Shown here piece after piece: positions 51,440 through 62,100 of a stretch of DNA of 64,000 bases (position 1 is the stretch's first letter; each line of letters begins with the position of its first letter). Where the stretch lies: positions 209,666 through 273,665 of the forward strand of contig PLMU01000006.1 of NCBI GenBank assembly GCA_003142595.1, read 5' to 3'. The stretch is from Phycisphaerales bacterium (GTDB lineage Bacteria; Planctomycetota; Phycisphaerae; Sedimentisphaerales; UBA12454). The notes below the pieces were generated by a model, which did not search any database, was not told the origin of the DNA, and saw only the letters and a list, made by a program, of their open reading frames with translations. The position numbers and the translations under genes are program-made.

Positions 51440-53994
51440 AGTTCGCTCGCTATTTTTTAATATTCTGTTATGGCCTTTTCACCATTGCCGCACAAACTCT
51501 GCTTTTTCGTGAGTTTATCACAACGTTCCAGGGCAGCGATATCAGTGTCGGCCTGTTTTTTGCGTCGTGGTTTTTCTGGATTGGCCTGGGGGCAGCTTTT
51601 GCGTATCGCTCCTGTAAAATCACTGACAGCCTGCAAAAAAATATCGACCTTTTATTCTTCGCATACATTCCCACTTTTATTCTTGAGCTTTTATTAATCG
51701 TCCATGCCCGCCATATCGCTTCCGTTAGCTCATACACTCTGCTTTCCATTCGCCAGATGATTTCTCTTTCGTTGCTTGTCAATGCCCCCATCAGTATTAT
51801 CACCGGCGTATTTTTCCCGCTCGCCTGCCGATGGATTCAAAGCTCAAGCCGTTTCCCTGTTTCAAACGTTTACATTATCGAAGCAGCGGGCGCATTTCTC
51901 GGCGGAATCGGCGCAACCGTTCTGCTCGCCGTCGGTGAAAGCTCCATAACTATTTTCTTCCTGCTCGCTTTTTTAATTTCATTCGCATTATTCCTCGTTA
52001 ATAAGAATTCAAAACCAAAACCCATTTTTGCATTAGTCCTTGCCCTTTGCATCCTACTTTTTCTTGCCGCCGGTACCGATAAGGCTTTAAACCGCTATCT
52101 CCAAACTGTAAAATGGTCGAAATTACTGCCCCCCGAAGCGATGACAGGCTCGTTTCAAACCGCCCAGGCCGAATATCTTTACGGCACCTACCGCGGTCAA
52201 TGGGTCGTCATCAGCCAGGGCAGCACTGCCGAAGCAATCCCCGACAGGGAAACCACCGGCAGAATCGCCGCAATCGCCCTGTCCCAAAAACCCGACGCCA
52301 AAAATATTCTCGTCATCGGCTCCGGCCTAGGCCTTTGCTATGAATTTCTTAATCTGCCTCAGATTCAGCAGGTGACCTGGGCCCACTGCGATAATCAATA
52401 TATTCAGCAGGTCGATAAATTCCTGCCGCCTCAGTTCAAGACTAAAGATTCTCGGCTTGTATGTCCTCCCGGCGACATCCGCACCCAATTGTCCGGCCAA
52501 AAAAACGATTATGACATCGTGATTATCAATCTGCCGCAGGTAACAAGTTCCGTCCTGAACCGTTATTTCACCGTCGAATTTTATCAGCAACTGAAAAAAT
52601 CAATTGCCGCAGACGGCATTGTCGCTGTCAGAGTTACCGCCGGCGAAAATATTATGGGCACGGAATTGATTGACCTAGGTGCTTCGATAAAATCGACACT
52701 CGAAAAAGTTTTCTCGCATTTTGTCTTAACGACCGGCGACGACAGTTGGTTCATCGCGTCTGATTCCTACAATCTTACAGGTGTCCCCGGCATACTGCGC
52801 GACCGTTTCGCAGGTATTAAAAATGCCTCTGCCGTATTCACTCCGCCGGCTCTGCTTTCGGTCTATCTGCCCGACCGTGCCGCCGCCGCAATGGAAAATT
52901 ATAATGACGCCGATTTGCCGCAGAACTTGCTTATAAACACTGATTCAAGACCCCTGACCAATCTTTACAGTTTATTGCTCGCCTCAAAACAATCCGGCGC
53001 CCCCGTTACAAAAATCGTAAAACTCCTCGCATCGACCGGCGTTACCATATTTTTAATTCCCATTTTTATTTTCGTCATTTTACGGCTTTTATATATCATC
53101 CGCTCGCGAAATCAAAATAGTGTCTCAAGTCTCGATAGCAGTTTTCTGGTTTTCACCGCCGGCTGGCTCGGCATCGGCACAACAATCGTCCTGATGTATC
53201 TCTATCAGACCCGCTTCGGCTCCTTGTATCTGCACATCGGCACTATCTCGTCTTTATTTATGATTGGCATTACTACCGGCGCCGCATTGATTCGATACTC
53301 GCCGGGCAGTCTAAATCAAAAACTATTTGTCGCGATTCCAATTCACGCGGTTCTGCTCATCGCCATCGCCCTGCTGCCCGTTGATTTCTGGACGCATTGG
53401 ACTTTCGCGGCAATTTTTTTCCTCTGCGGCCTGTGCAGCGGCGCGTATTTTCCAATCGCCGCAGAACAGTTTGCCGAAAGCGGCCTTGAAACAGGTTTTG
53501 CCGGTGCAAAACTTGAAATTGCAGACCATATTGGCGCATCAGCGGGCAGCCTGATAACCGGCCTTGCCCTTGTGCCGGTGCTTGGAACAAATGCAACAAT
53601 ATTGGTATTTATCGCACTTATCTTAGCTAATTTGCCGGCAGTCTTGTTTCAGTCATTTAAAACCGGCAACAATCTGAAATCGCAAAAGGACTTATCTCCC
53701 CAAAAAACGGAATACTCGCTGCCGACTCGTTTCCTGCCGGCCGCAATTTTAATATGTGCGATTTTGATATTAGCTATCTATTTATATATTTACAGCAAGC
53801 CTGCCGAATCCATTCCAGCGGCAGCGATACCTGTAACAAAATCATCCTCCACTTTACCGCCAGGCACGGATACCAAAACGCAAACAATTTCATCTGGCCG
53901 GCCGCGGGACGTCGATATCCAGCGGGTTCACACCATGATTGAAGAGAAAAAGCTCTCTGACCACGAAGCTAAATATTATAAAAAGAGTGAGTAG
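51436..53994 (+). CDS. Membrane protein with spermidine-synthase-like domain
   Basis: Residues 1-205 hold six or seven membrane segments (LFFASWFFWIGLGAAFAYR, SISLLVNAPISIITGVFFPLAC), residues 220-430 a Rossmann domain resembling polyamine aminopropyltransferases (NILVIGSGLGLCYEFLNL, YDIVIINLPQVTSSVLNRYF), and about residues 530-790 further membrane segments. Such fused membrane/spermidine-synthase proteins are known in several phyla and their reaction is not established. It begins inside the stop of the Memo-AMMECR1 gene. The C-terminal tail is Ser/Thr/Lys-rich. Confidence 0.85.
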   Translation: MKFARYFLIFCYGLFTIAAQTLLFREFITTFQGSDISVGLFFASWFFWIGLGAAFAYRSCKITDSLQKNIDLLFFAYIPTFILELLLIVHARHIASVSSYTLLSIRQMISLSLLVNAPISIITGVFFPLACRWIQSSSRFPVSNVYIIEAAGAFLGGIGATVLLAVGESSITIFFLLAFLISFALFLVNKNSKPKPIFALVLALCILLFLAAGTDKALNRYLQTVKWSKLLPPEAMTGSFQTAQAEYLYGTYRGQWVVISQGSTAEAIPDRETTGRIAAIALSQKPDAKNILVIGSGLGLCYEFLNLPQIQQVTWAHCDNQYIQQVDKFLPPQFKTKDSRLVCPPGDIRTQLSGQKNDYDIVIINLPQVTSSVLNRYFTVEFYQQLKKSIAADGIVAVRVTAGENIMGTELIDLGASIKSTLEKVFSHFVLTTGDDSWFIASDSYNLTGVPGILRDRFAGIKNASAVFTPPALLSVYLPDRAAAAMENYNDADLPQNLLINTDSRPLTNLYSLLLASKQSGAPVTKIVKLLASTGVTIFLIPIFIFVILRLLYIIRSRNQNSVSSLDSSFLVFTAGWLGIGTTIVLMYLYQTRFGSLYLHIGTISSLFMIGITTGAALIRYSPGSLNQKLFVAIPIHAVLLIAIALLPVDFWTHWTFAAIFFLCGLCSGAYFPIAAEQFAESGLETGFAGAKLEIADHIGASAGSLITGLALVPVLGTNATILVFIALILANLPAVLFQSFKTGNNLKSQKDLSPQKTEYSLPTRFLPAAILICAILILAIYLYIYSKPAESIPAAAIPVTKSSSTLPPGTDTKTQTISSGRPRDVDIQRVHTMIEEKKLSDHEAKYYKKSE

Positions 53995-54080
53995 ATTCAT
54001 AAATTCCTGGAAGTATTAGTGATATCTCTGCAACCTTATCTTTTGGGCAGTTTTTGGCCAGTACCGCTTCTTGATTATCT

Positions 54081-54148
54081 TGTAAGTCATGATTTGATAA
54101 AGCATTGTGATTTTCGGGAGACAATTTCAAGTCCTGTCGCCCCGATTT
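54081..54148 (+). repeat. 68-bp direct repeat, copy 1, carrying a tRNA-Pro 3' end
   Basis: tgtaagtcatgatttgataa...ttcaagtcctgtcgccccgattt. The last 23 bp equal the T arm and acceptor end of tRNA-Pro at 48691-48716, and the next 20 bp (ccgctgaaa...gcggg) also resemble the sequence after the tRNA. Copy 2 at 56796-56863 differs at six of 68 positions. It lacks the tRNA 5' half. Confidence 0.85.
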
Positions 54149-54320
54149 CCCCGCTGAAAATGCGGGCATTCTCTTTCTGAAAATGGGGTTTCCTTGCCTT
54201 ACAAACCTGCTTACGAAAAGAAACTACAAAACTTTTAAAGAACGCAAAAGTTGAGAGTTTGAACACCTTTGAGGTTGTACTCAGTTTAACAAAAAATTAT
54301 ATGGTACGTTCTATTTTTTG

Positions 54321-54350
54321 TTGACAGAATAAGCTCGGACACTTTAGTAT
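54321..54350 (+). promoter_or_regulatory. Promoter of the dockerin-tailed protein gene
   Basis: TTGACA (54321-54326), an 18-bp spacer and TAGTAT (54345-54350). The leader is about 155 nt and holds the perfect palindrome GATATTGG-A-CCAATATC at 54435-54451. The rest of 53995-54510 has only the repeat at 54081-54148 and no supported gene. Confidence 0.6.
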
Positions 54351-54434
54351 TAGTACGATTTTGCTGAGGAATAGAAAAAGGCTTTTTCTCGGCTGTTCAT
54401 CAATCTCCTTTAACAATTTTTGCCGGTGAGTAGT

Positions 54435-54451
54435 GATATTGGACCAATATC
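54435..54451. promoter_or_regulatory. 17-bp perfect palindrome in the leader
   Basis: gatattgg-a-ccaatatc, downstream of the promoter and upstream of the ribosome site. It could be an operator site. Confidence 0.4.
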
Positions 54452-54510
54452 GAAGGTAAAAGTCGATTTTTTCTATTTTTTCTATTAAATGCGCAAAGGA
54501 GGACTAAGGA

Positions 54511-56514
54511 ATGGAAACGCTGACACGTGGAGTAATAGATAATTTTCTATCGAGAAGGCAAAAAAACCAACCTAAATTTTCCAGTCTGAATAAATACATC
54601 TTTTTGTTATTTATGGGCTTGATGTTGCACTTGTCGGTAGTTACTAAAGTGGCGGCAACCACGATCAGCAGCAATGGAACAGGCGGAGGTGATTGGAATA
54701 CAGACACAACATGGATAGGAGGAGTTGTTCCCACGGCGATAGACAATGTTATTATTCAAGGAAACGATGTTGTGACGCTTGCGGCAGCGGGCAGTTGTGC
54801 AAACCTGACAATGAATGCAGGTACTAAGCTTACCATAACTGCCGGGGGGCCTATTCCAGGTTCATCCTGGTCATTAGACCCTGCAAGCACTATTGAATTC
54901 AATACTATCGTTCCGAAAATCTGGGTCAATCCGACTTTCGGAAATCTCATATTTGACATTCCAGATTATTCACTCCATCCAAATATAAACATAACCGTAG
55001 CCGGCAATTTAAGTATTCTTAATAACACATTAAGAGGTATAGGAACTGTTTCCGGGACAAATATTCATAATATTGCAGGAAATGTCAATCTATCCGGAAC
55101 CGGAATAATCACAGCAGTAAATCAAAGCAACCCAACTACTGCAAGCTGCACGTGGAATATTGGTGGGAGCGTATTATTAAGCGGTAATAATATTCACAAC
55201 AGACTCATCCTCTATGAGAGTGCAGGACCTCATACAGGTTCTGCTGTATTTAATATTAATGGAGACCTTACTGTCGGACAGGCCAGCCAAGTAATGCTTA
55301 AGACTACTTCAAACAGTACTGCAAATTATCCTGAAGGTATTATCAACTTGAAAGGGAATTTTGTGAATAATGGGACCATCAATGTGAATGATGTGAATGG
55401 TGTGAATCCGGGCACATCACCGGGCTTAAGTATTAATTTTGTCGGCACGAGCCCGCAAGATTGGTCTGGCACCGGTAAATTCTCAGTTTCAGCTTTTACG
55501 GTAAATATGAATATCAACAACCCTGCCGGGGTAACGCTTAGCAGACAGCAGGATATTTCTACCAGGACGGTAGTAATACTGACAAACGGAAAGCTTACAA
55601 CGACAGGTACAAACCTGCTGAGAATCGAGGAGAAAGGCTCCCTCATCGGCGGCAGTTCGTCCAGCTATATAAACGGTCCATTAGCCAGGAGAATTATAAG
55701 TGGACTACAGAACCTGGTGTTCCCAATTGGAGATGCAGCAAAGTACACACCGGTGAATCTTGAATTTTTTGGGGATGTCAATGAAGGTACGATAACGGTA
55801 AGCACGACGCCGGGAATACACCCACAGATTGCCACCTCTGATTTGAACAGCAGTAAGACCTTGGACCGGTACTATACGGTGAAAAACACTATAGCGACAT
55901 TTGGCAATATCACAGCAACATTCAACTTTGATCCGACGGATGTCATCGGCGGTGCTGATCCGACAAAATATGTAGTGAAGAAATTTGACACAGGAACATG
56001 GACAACGCCGACAACAGCCAATCCGTTAGCAACAAGCATTCAGGCAACAGGTGTGACATCATTAAACAGTGACTTTGCAGTTGGTGAACTCCATGGCACG
56101 TTGATATATAAAATTACAGGCTACATTAAAAATGCTTGTAAAATACCAATAGCGGGTGTAGTTGTAGATGCGAACAACGGCGGCAGCTCAGACATAACCG
56201 ATGCCGATGGCCACTACGAGGTCTGGGTTGGCAACAACTGGTCCGGTATAGTAACGCCCAGTAAAGCCTATTATACTTTCGAGCCGAATAGCAAAGCATA
56301 TACCAATGTTCTTGAAGACAAGACAGACCAGAGCTATTTAGCGGATAATATCTACGACCTTGACTGCGATAGTCTTATCAGTTGGGGCGATGTCGCCGTG
56401 ATGAGCGATAACTGGCTTGAAACCGGTGAAGGTATTCCAGGCGATTTCAATAATGATGGCATTGTGAACTTCCTAGACTTTGCCGAGTTTGCCCAGATAT
56501 GGCAGGAGCAATAG
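54511..56514 (+). CDS. Large secreted surface protein with dockerin-like tail
   Basis: The export signal lies at about residues 29-50 (KYIFLLFMGLMLHLSVVTKVAAT), preceded by a basic stretch. The body (about 50-520) is Thr/Asn/Gly rich and beta-strand like, opening GDWNTDTTWIGGVVPTAIDNVIIQGND, a motif common in adhesin-like filament proteins. About residues 538-600 form a carboxypeptidase-regulatory-like/transthyretin-like strand (GYIKNACKIPIAGVVVDANNG). The last 60 residues carry two EF-hand-like loops (DCDSLISWGDVAVMSDNW and GDFNNDGIVNFLDFAEFA). AAAGGAGG precedes the ATG. Confidence 0.8.
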   Translation: METLTRGVIDNFLSRRQKNQPKFSSLNKYIFLLFMGLMLHLSVVTKVAATTISSNGTGGGDWNTDTTWIGGVVPTAIDNVIIQGNDVVTLAAAGSCANLTMNAGTKLTITAGGPIPGSSWSLDPASTIEFNTIVPKIWVNPTFGNLIFDIPDYSLHPNINITVAGNLSILNNTLRGIGTVSGTNIHNIAGNVNLSGTGIITAVNQSNPTTASCTWNIGGSVLLSGNNIHNRLILYESAGPHTGSAVFNINGDLTVGQASQVMLKTTSNSTANYPEGIINLKGNFVNNGTINVNDVNGVNPGTSPGLSINFVGTSPQDWSGTGKFSVSAFTVNMNINNPAGVTLSRQQDISTRTVVILTNGKLTTTGTNLLRIEEKGSLIGGSSSSYINGPLARRIISGLQNLVFPIGDAAKYTPVNLEFFGDVNEGTITVSTTPGIHPQIATSDLNSSKTLDRYYTVKNTIATFGNITATFNFDPTDVIGGADPTKYVVKKFDTGTWTTPTTANPLATSIQATGVTSLNSDFAVGELHGTLIYKITGYIKNACKIPIAGVVVDANNGGSSDITDADGHYEVWVGNNWSGIVTPSKAYYTFEPNSKAYTNVLEDKTDQSYLADNIYDLDCDSLISWGDVAVMSDNWLETGEGIPGDFNNDGIVNFLDFAEFAQIWQEQ

Positions 56515-56795
56515 AAATAATTGCGGAAGACAGCCTGCAATCCTAATTTTGGCAATGTCTCCAAAGAAGTCAATCTCTGCGAATTGTGAAGACACCAAAC
56601 CATAAATTCCCGCCCAAAAACAAAGAATTTTAAAATATTTCAATAGGAAATAGGATATATAATCCTTTGTTCTTTTACCCTTTGACACTAAAACAAGATT
56701 CATTTTAGCCGCTATCTTGAAATTTAGTATGGCGTCTCTTGAGGTCGGTATTGGAGTCCCAGATAAACGGGGGCTGGGGCGATTCTTTGTTTTGT
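56515..56795. other. Intergenic stretch without a supported gene
   Basis: The only notable element is the 68-bp repeat that follows at 56796-56863. The overlapping minus-strand ORFs here (56352-56603, 56473-56820) are shadows or low-support. Confidence 0.5.
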
Positions 56796-56863
56796 TGTAA
56801 GTTATGATTTGATAAAGCATTGTGATTTTCGGGAGACAGGTTCACGTTCTGTCGCCCTGATTT
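56796..56863 (+). repeat. 68-bp direct repeat, copy 2, degenerate tRNA-Pro 3' end
   Basis: tgtaagttatgatttgataa...acaggttcacgttctgtcgccctgattt. The last 30 bases resemble a tRNA T arm (acagg/tctgt) and acceptor end of tRNA-Pro with several changes. Copies 1 and 2 flank the dockerin-tailed gene at 54511-56514. Confidence 0.85.
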
Positions 56864-56896
56864 TGCTTGAAGAATTAAATGATTGTGCGAGAAGTT

Positions 56897-59140
56897 TTAA
56901 GAAACCTGCCCTGCCAGATGTTCGACGTGCGAATTTTGATATTCCCGATAAGACTCGAATAATTCGCCGAAATAACCGCCCTTGAGGAGCCTTACGCCAA
57001 TAAGAATTGCACCAAGTACATTGGGGTTAATTTCTTTAAGTTCACGCACAATACGTTGTGCAGTGCCGCGTTTTGTAATCGCTGTATTGAATACCACCAC
57101 AGTACCATCTGCCAGTGCGGCAATCGCTTTTGCATCGCTAACAAGCATCGGAGGGCCGTCTATTATTACACGTTCATAACGCTGCTTTGCGAAATCGAGA
57201 AGTTCAAGCATTCTTCGACCGCCGAGCAGTTCTCCAGGATTTTTAGGTAGAGTACCGCTGTCTATAACATCCGTATCCGACAGTCCGGTAGGTCTGATAA
57301 TTTCTTCAATACTATAATTGCCGTTAAGGTAACCACTCAATCCTTTATCCTTATTTTCTAATCCGGTAGGGCTGCCATTTGAATTTGGAAAGATTTTATC
57401 CAAACATGGTCTGCGGAAATTAGCATCAATTAATAGAACCCTGCTGCCTTCCGCAGCAAATACCGCTGCAGTATTCACCGCAACTGTTGTTCTGCCTTCT
57501 CCGGCATTTCCGCTTGTGATAAAAATGACGTGTTGACTTTCTGCGGCCACAGAAACTTTAAGATTTGTTCTGAATTGCCTGTAACATTCGCTCATCATCG
57601 ACATTGGCAGTTGTCTTACTACTTTCCACATATCGGCCTTGCTGGTGTTAGAATCGAGGTCTTTGTGCGTAACCATACCAAGCAGCGAAATATTAACATA
57701 CTTCATTACATCTTTGGGCGTTCGAAGCAGGTCATTAAGGAACTCTATAAGAAATGCCAAACCTACACTAAACATAAATCCAAGAAAAGTGCCTGCCGGC
57801 AAATATACGACGATATGGGGCGAGCTCAACCGCAATGGCACAGGAGCAAGCCCAACAGGTTTAACTTTTGAGGCTTCGGAATCTTGTTTAATGAGATTAT
57901 ATTTGCTTATCTGTTCCTGAATCGCAAAAAGTTTAGTCTTTGTCTCTTCTCTGTCTGAAACAAGCTGAGCATAAGTAGCCTTTGTATTGTCAAGTTCTTT
58001 CTGCTCATTTTCCGTCTGTGCCCGTAATTCTTCAAGTTTTGCAAGACGGTTGGTAATAACTGCAAACTGGTCTTTGGCCGTAGTAACATCGGAGTCACGA
58101 ATCTGCAGAGCTTTTGAATTACTTCGAGCGTCTTTCTCTGCTATAGTCTGACGTATGACCTCACGTAACTGCTGAACTGCCCTGTGATTTTCACCAAAAT
58201 TAGTCTCCAACCTTGCAAGTTCCGTCTCTAATGATGCTATTCTCTCAATAAGCGACATAACAACCTGATCGTTTTCAGTATCACGCTGTACTATTTCATC
58301 GGTGGTTTTTCTTTCTTCAAAATTTGCAACGCTCGAACGAAGCTGCTCGATATCAGCTTCAAGCTTCATTTTCTCTATTTCAAGACTCCCTAATTTTTGT
58401 GTAATAGTATGGGCAAAATTGCCTTCCTGTCCTCCTCCCTCAAGTTGTGTTATGCCCGATGAACGTCTAATATCTGTAAGCGAACTGCTAATACTCTGAA
58501 GTTTGTTGCGAAGTTCATTTTCCTGCTGGCTAAGATCACGGAGCTTGCCGCTAATATCGGTTTCCGCGGTACTCTGCTGCGATTTCACAAATAAATCTAC
58601 CATTTGGTTGACAATAAGAGCCGACTCCTCAGCATTACCGCAGGTCATACTTATCAATATGTAACTACTGTTTCTGTCCGCTATTGCCCCCAGATTTTTG
58701 TCGAGATTGTCTATAGCTTTCAGGACATCGTCCCCGAAACTTTTGAACCATTGGGTCTCACGCACCGCATCCCTGCGAATCAATTCCTGGAACATATTTT
58801 GCTGCTTAATCAAAGTTGCCTTAGAAAACCTGAATTCATATGCTATATCCTTTGCAGCAAGAGGCGCTCCGATTTGTGTAGGATCACTCTGTCCCGGAGA
58901 TAATACTTCGATAAAAGTTCTTGCTGTATATTTTGGATCAAATTTTCTAAGAACGGCCCATAAACCCGTTCCTGCAACGGCCCCAAAAAATGTTAAAATA
59001 ATTATAAGCAAAACATGTCGGCGAAGAATATCCAGTATCTCTTTGGGCGTTATGACTATCGCCGCCGGGGCAAATGCCGAACCTGGATGCCGCATCGTCT
59101 GGCCATGACCTGATGACACGGGTTGTTTGTTATTCATCAT
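56897..59140 (-). CDS. Exopolysaccharide chain-length / tyrosine-kinase-like protein
   Basis: Wzz-type membrane protein with two membrane segments (about residues 37-60 and 455-480) around a long coiled coil, followed by a CpsD/BY-kinase-like ATPase domain (about 530-730): ITSGNAGEGRTTVAV (Walker A), VLLIDANFRRP (Walker A') and ERVIIDGPPML (Walker B). The Walker A Lys is Arg (GEGRTT), and only three Tyr sit at the C-terminus, so kinase activity is doubtful. It probably regulates surface polysaccharide length and is next to the TPR gene at the EPS locus. Confidence 0.88.
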   Translation of the reverse strand: MMNNKQPVSSGHGQTMRHPGSAFAPAAIVITPKEILDILRRHVLLIIILTFFGAVAGTGLWAVLRKFDPKYTARTFIEVLSPGQSDPTQIGAPLAAKDIAYEFRFSKATLIKQQNMFQELIRRDAVRETQWFKSFGDDVLKAIDNLDKNLGAIADRNSSYILISMTCGNAEESALIVNQMVDLFVKSQQSTAETDISGKLRDLSQQENELRNKLQSISSSLTDIRRSSGITQLEGGGQEGNFAHTITQKLGSLEIEKMKLEADIEQLRSSVANFEERKTTDEIVQRDTENDQVVMSLIERIASLETELARLETNFGENHRAVQQLREVIRQTIAEKDARSNSKALQIRDSDVTTAKDQFAVITNRLAKLEELRAQTENEQKELDNTKATYAQLVSDREETKTKLFAIQEQISKYNLIKQDSEASKVKPVGLAPVPLRLSSPHIVVYLPAGTFLGFMFSVGLAFLIEFLNDLLRTPKDVMKYVNISLLGMVTHKDLDSNTSKADMWKVVRQLPMSMMSECYRQFRTNLKVSVAAESQHVIFITSGNAGEGRTTVAVNTAAVFAAEGSRVLLIDANFRRPCLDKIFPNSNGSPTGLENKDKGLSGYLNGNYSIEEIIRPTGLSDTDVIDSGTLPKNPGELLGGRRMLELLDFAKQRYERVIIDGPPMLVSDAKAIAALADGTVVVFNTAITKRGTAQRIVRELKEINPNVLGAILIGVRLLKGGYFGELFESYREYQNSHVEHLAGQVS

Positions 59141-59197
59141 ATCACTTACCTGCTGAGACTAAAGGTCCCATAACAGAACATTTATGCAGCCCTCGAT

Positions 59198-62100
59198 TTA
59201 CTTCTTAGAAGATAGCCTTTCGATTGCCGCCGATATCCTGTTTTTGACCTCTTGCGAAATATTTTTACTTGCTAATTCCATCGCACGCTTATAGGCTTCC
59301 AGTGCCTCAGCATCCTGCCCTAATTTCTCCTTTACCATCGCTATATGCTCATATACTTCCATAGGAGCGTTCATCTTGTCCTTTTCATACTGCTGCAGAG
59401 CTCTTTGCATATACTCATCCGCTTCCTTTACTTTGCCGTTTTTCAAAAGTACATAGCCATAAGTATCAATAACATTTGCATTATTGGACGAGGTTTTATA
59501 GGCCCTTTCGGCATATTCAAGTGCTTTACCGACGTCCGTATTGCTTTCTATCAGCATATAAGCAAGGTTATTAAGAACTGCTATATTTGTCGGCTCTTTC
59601 TGAAGTAGACTTTCATACTCTTTAATGGCTTTTTCAAGGTATGTCTTGTCTGACGTCTTATTATATACCGCATATAAGAGCGTCGCTTTATTGAATCTTA
59701 GCGTTTTAACTTGGTCGCTATCAGTTGTAAGTCTAATGCAATTATCTGCATACTCAAGAGCCTTGTTGTATTGCTGGTTTATACTGTAAAGATTATATAG
59801 AGCAATATTTACAGCAAGTGAATCAGGTTGACTTTGAATTTTTTCATTGCACCATTTCACAGTTTCATCAAATCCTACCACATTGTTCATTTCTTTAAGG
59901 ATTTCGATGATAAAGTCTTCGTTGGTACCGGCTTTTTCAAGTGCTCTTCTAAAATACTGCACAGCAGAAGCTTTATCACCGGCATAGGCCTTAGCATCTG
60001 CCATTCTCGCATAAGCAATAGCGGCAAAAGAACCATCAAGATACTTTGTCGCTTCCGCCTGCAACTGGTCATACTTTTTAGCGCCGAGAAGCGATTTCAT
60101 CTTTCCATCAAATGCCACTATGTCTGGAGATTGGCTGTTAATTTTTAGACTATTCTGATAAGCGGTATCATAATATTTGTAGGATGCATCGAAATTTTTT
60201 GTATTTAACGCCAGGTTTCCGGCATGGTTGTGCCAATATACATCGTCTGGAAATCGAGCTATCGTTTCCTGATAAAACTTTGAAAGCTGATCGACTTTAC
60301 CGATTTTATAATATATTTCTTCAAGCATTCCCCTGGCAACATTTGAACCTAACTCATCAACTGCAACTTTTAGTTCGGCAATAGCTTGTTCGTCTCTGCT
60401 GGTTTGCGCATAAACACGCGCAAGGTCTATTCGCACGTCTGCGTTATCAGATAATGCCTTGCTTTTCTGCAGGTCATCAATTGCTTGATTATAGTTATTC
60501 AAGCCAAGATTGACTTGCCCTCGAAGCCGCCATGCGCGTGCATTGCTTTTATCAAGCTCAAGATCCTTGTTCGCAAGTTTAAGGGCTTCATCAAGCTTGC
60601 CCTGCTTTGCAATCTGCCATGCCTGCAGGAATAGCGCCCTGGGTTCATCAGGATATTTTTCTCGTAAGCTTGCAAGCTTGGTCTGCGCCTCGTCCGCAAG
60701 GCCAGCTTCAAGGTAAAATTCTATTTGAGTAATCTGGTTATCAAGGGAGTTATCTATTTTTAACAGATTAGCGGAATATTTTAATACACCGGCCTGGTCA
60801 TTTTTACTTCGTGCTACATAAAGCAGTCCTTTTATTGTATTAACATCTTCGGGATTTGCCTTGTATAACTTGTCGAGTATTTTCTGCGCTTCATCGGTTT
60901 TTCCGTCCCGTACATAAAAACGCCACAGCAAATCATCACTGTTTGCAAGAAGTTTTTCGGATTCTTCGGACTTGCCGTTGGTTCGTAAATATTCGGCATA
61001 AGCCGTGATTACACGAGAATCATTCGGCGCAAGCTCATAGGCTTTTTTATATGCGTCCATCGCAATTGTATTATAAACATCTCTTTGAGACTGAACCCTG
61101 CTCTGCCTTGCGAGCTGAAAGGCTATGCTCGCCAGCCGGAGTGAATTGTCCACGGTTGGCATTGCTTTCTGCAGTTGCTGGCTTATAGCTATTGCTCTGT
61201 CTGGTTCGGATGAACTTATGAACTGAGCGTAAAAACTTTTCAGATTAGAATCCATAGGATTCGCCCGAATAGCGACTTCCAGCGAGTTGCGAGTCTCCGC
61301 TGTCTGATCTACTGTTGCCCCATCACCTAACTTCTGATTGCGATTATAGAGCATATAAGCCAAATTTCTGGATACATAACTATCAAACGGACTAAAATTA
61401 TAGGCTTTTTTGGCATCATCGATTGCATCTGACTCCTTTCCAATCGCTGAATAAGCCTGGCTTCGTAAAAGATATGCTTGTGAAAAAACAGGCCTTTTCT
61501 CAAGGCAATTATTGGTTTTTTCTATAGCAGTTTGATATTCTCCGCGGGCAAAAGCCAACCGTGCCTTAAAAAGCTCGCCCCCACACGAATCTGTATTATT
61601 TTTTCGTGCGGTTTCAGCAAGCTCCTGTGCCCGACTAAAATTCTTCTGGCTTATCATGATATCGAAAAGGCCTATTATAGCGTCATTATTATCCGGAGCA
61701 ATCTGGAGAACTTTATCATAACATTTAGCCGCCTCTTCTTTTTTGTCTCTTTGCCGGTAATACTGCCCAAGTCCTATTCCACTCCGAATTGGATCCTTCA
61801 TAGCTCCAAAGACCTGCGATGTTATCTGCTCTAACCGCTCTGGAGGAACATTTACCGGTGAAGGCTCTGTAAGTATTACTTTATATATACTTGCATTTAC
61901 ACTGTTTGGATGTACCGCTAAATAGCTATCTACAAAAGTTGCAGCTTTCTTATTTTCCCCATCACTTACATATCTTTTATACATATCGATAAATTCTGAT
62001 TCCATAATTTGTTTGCATCCAATTGCAGCAAGTTTGTCTCTTATTTTACTACTTTCGTTCTTCATTTGTTCATTTTTAGCTTTAAGCTGCTGATTCTGCT

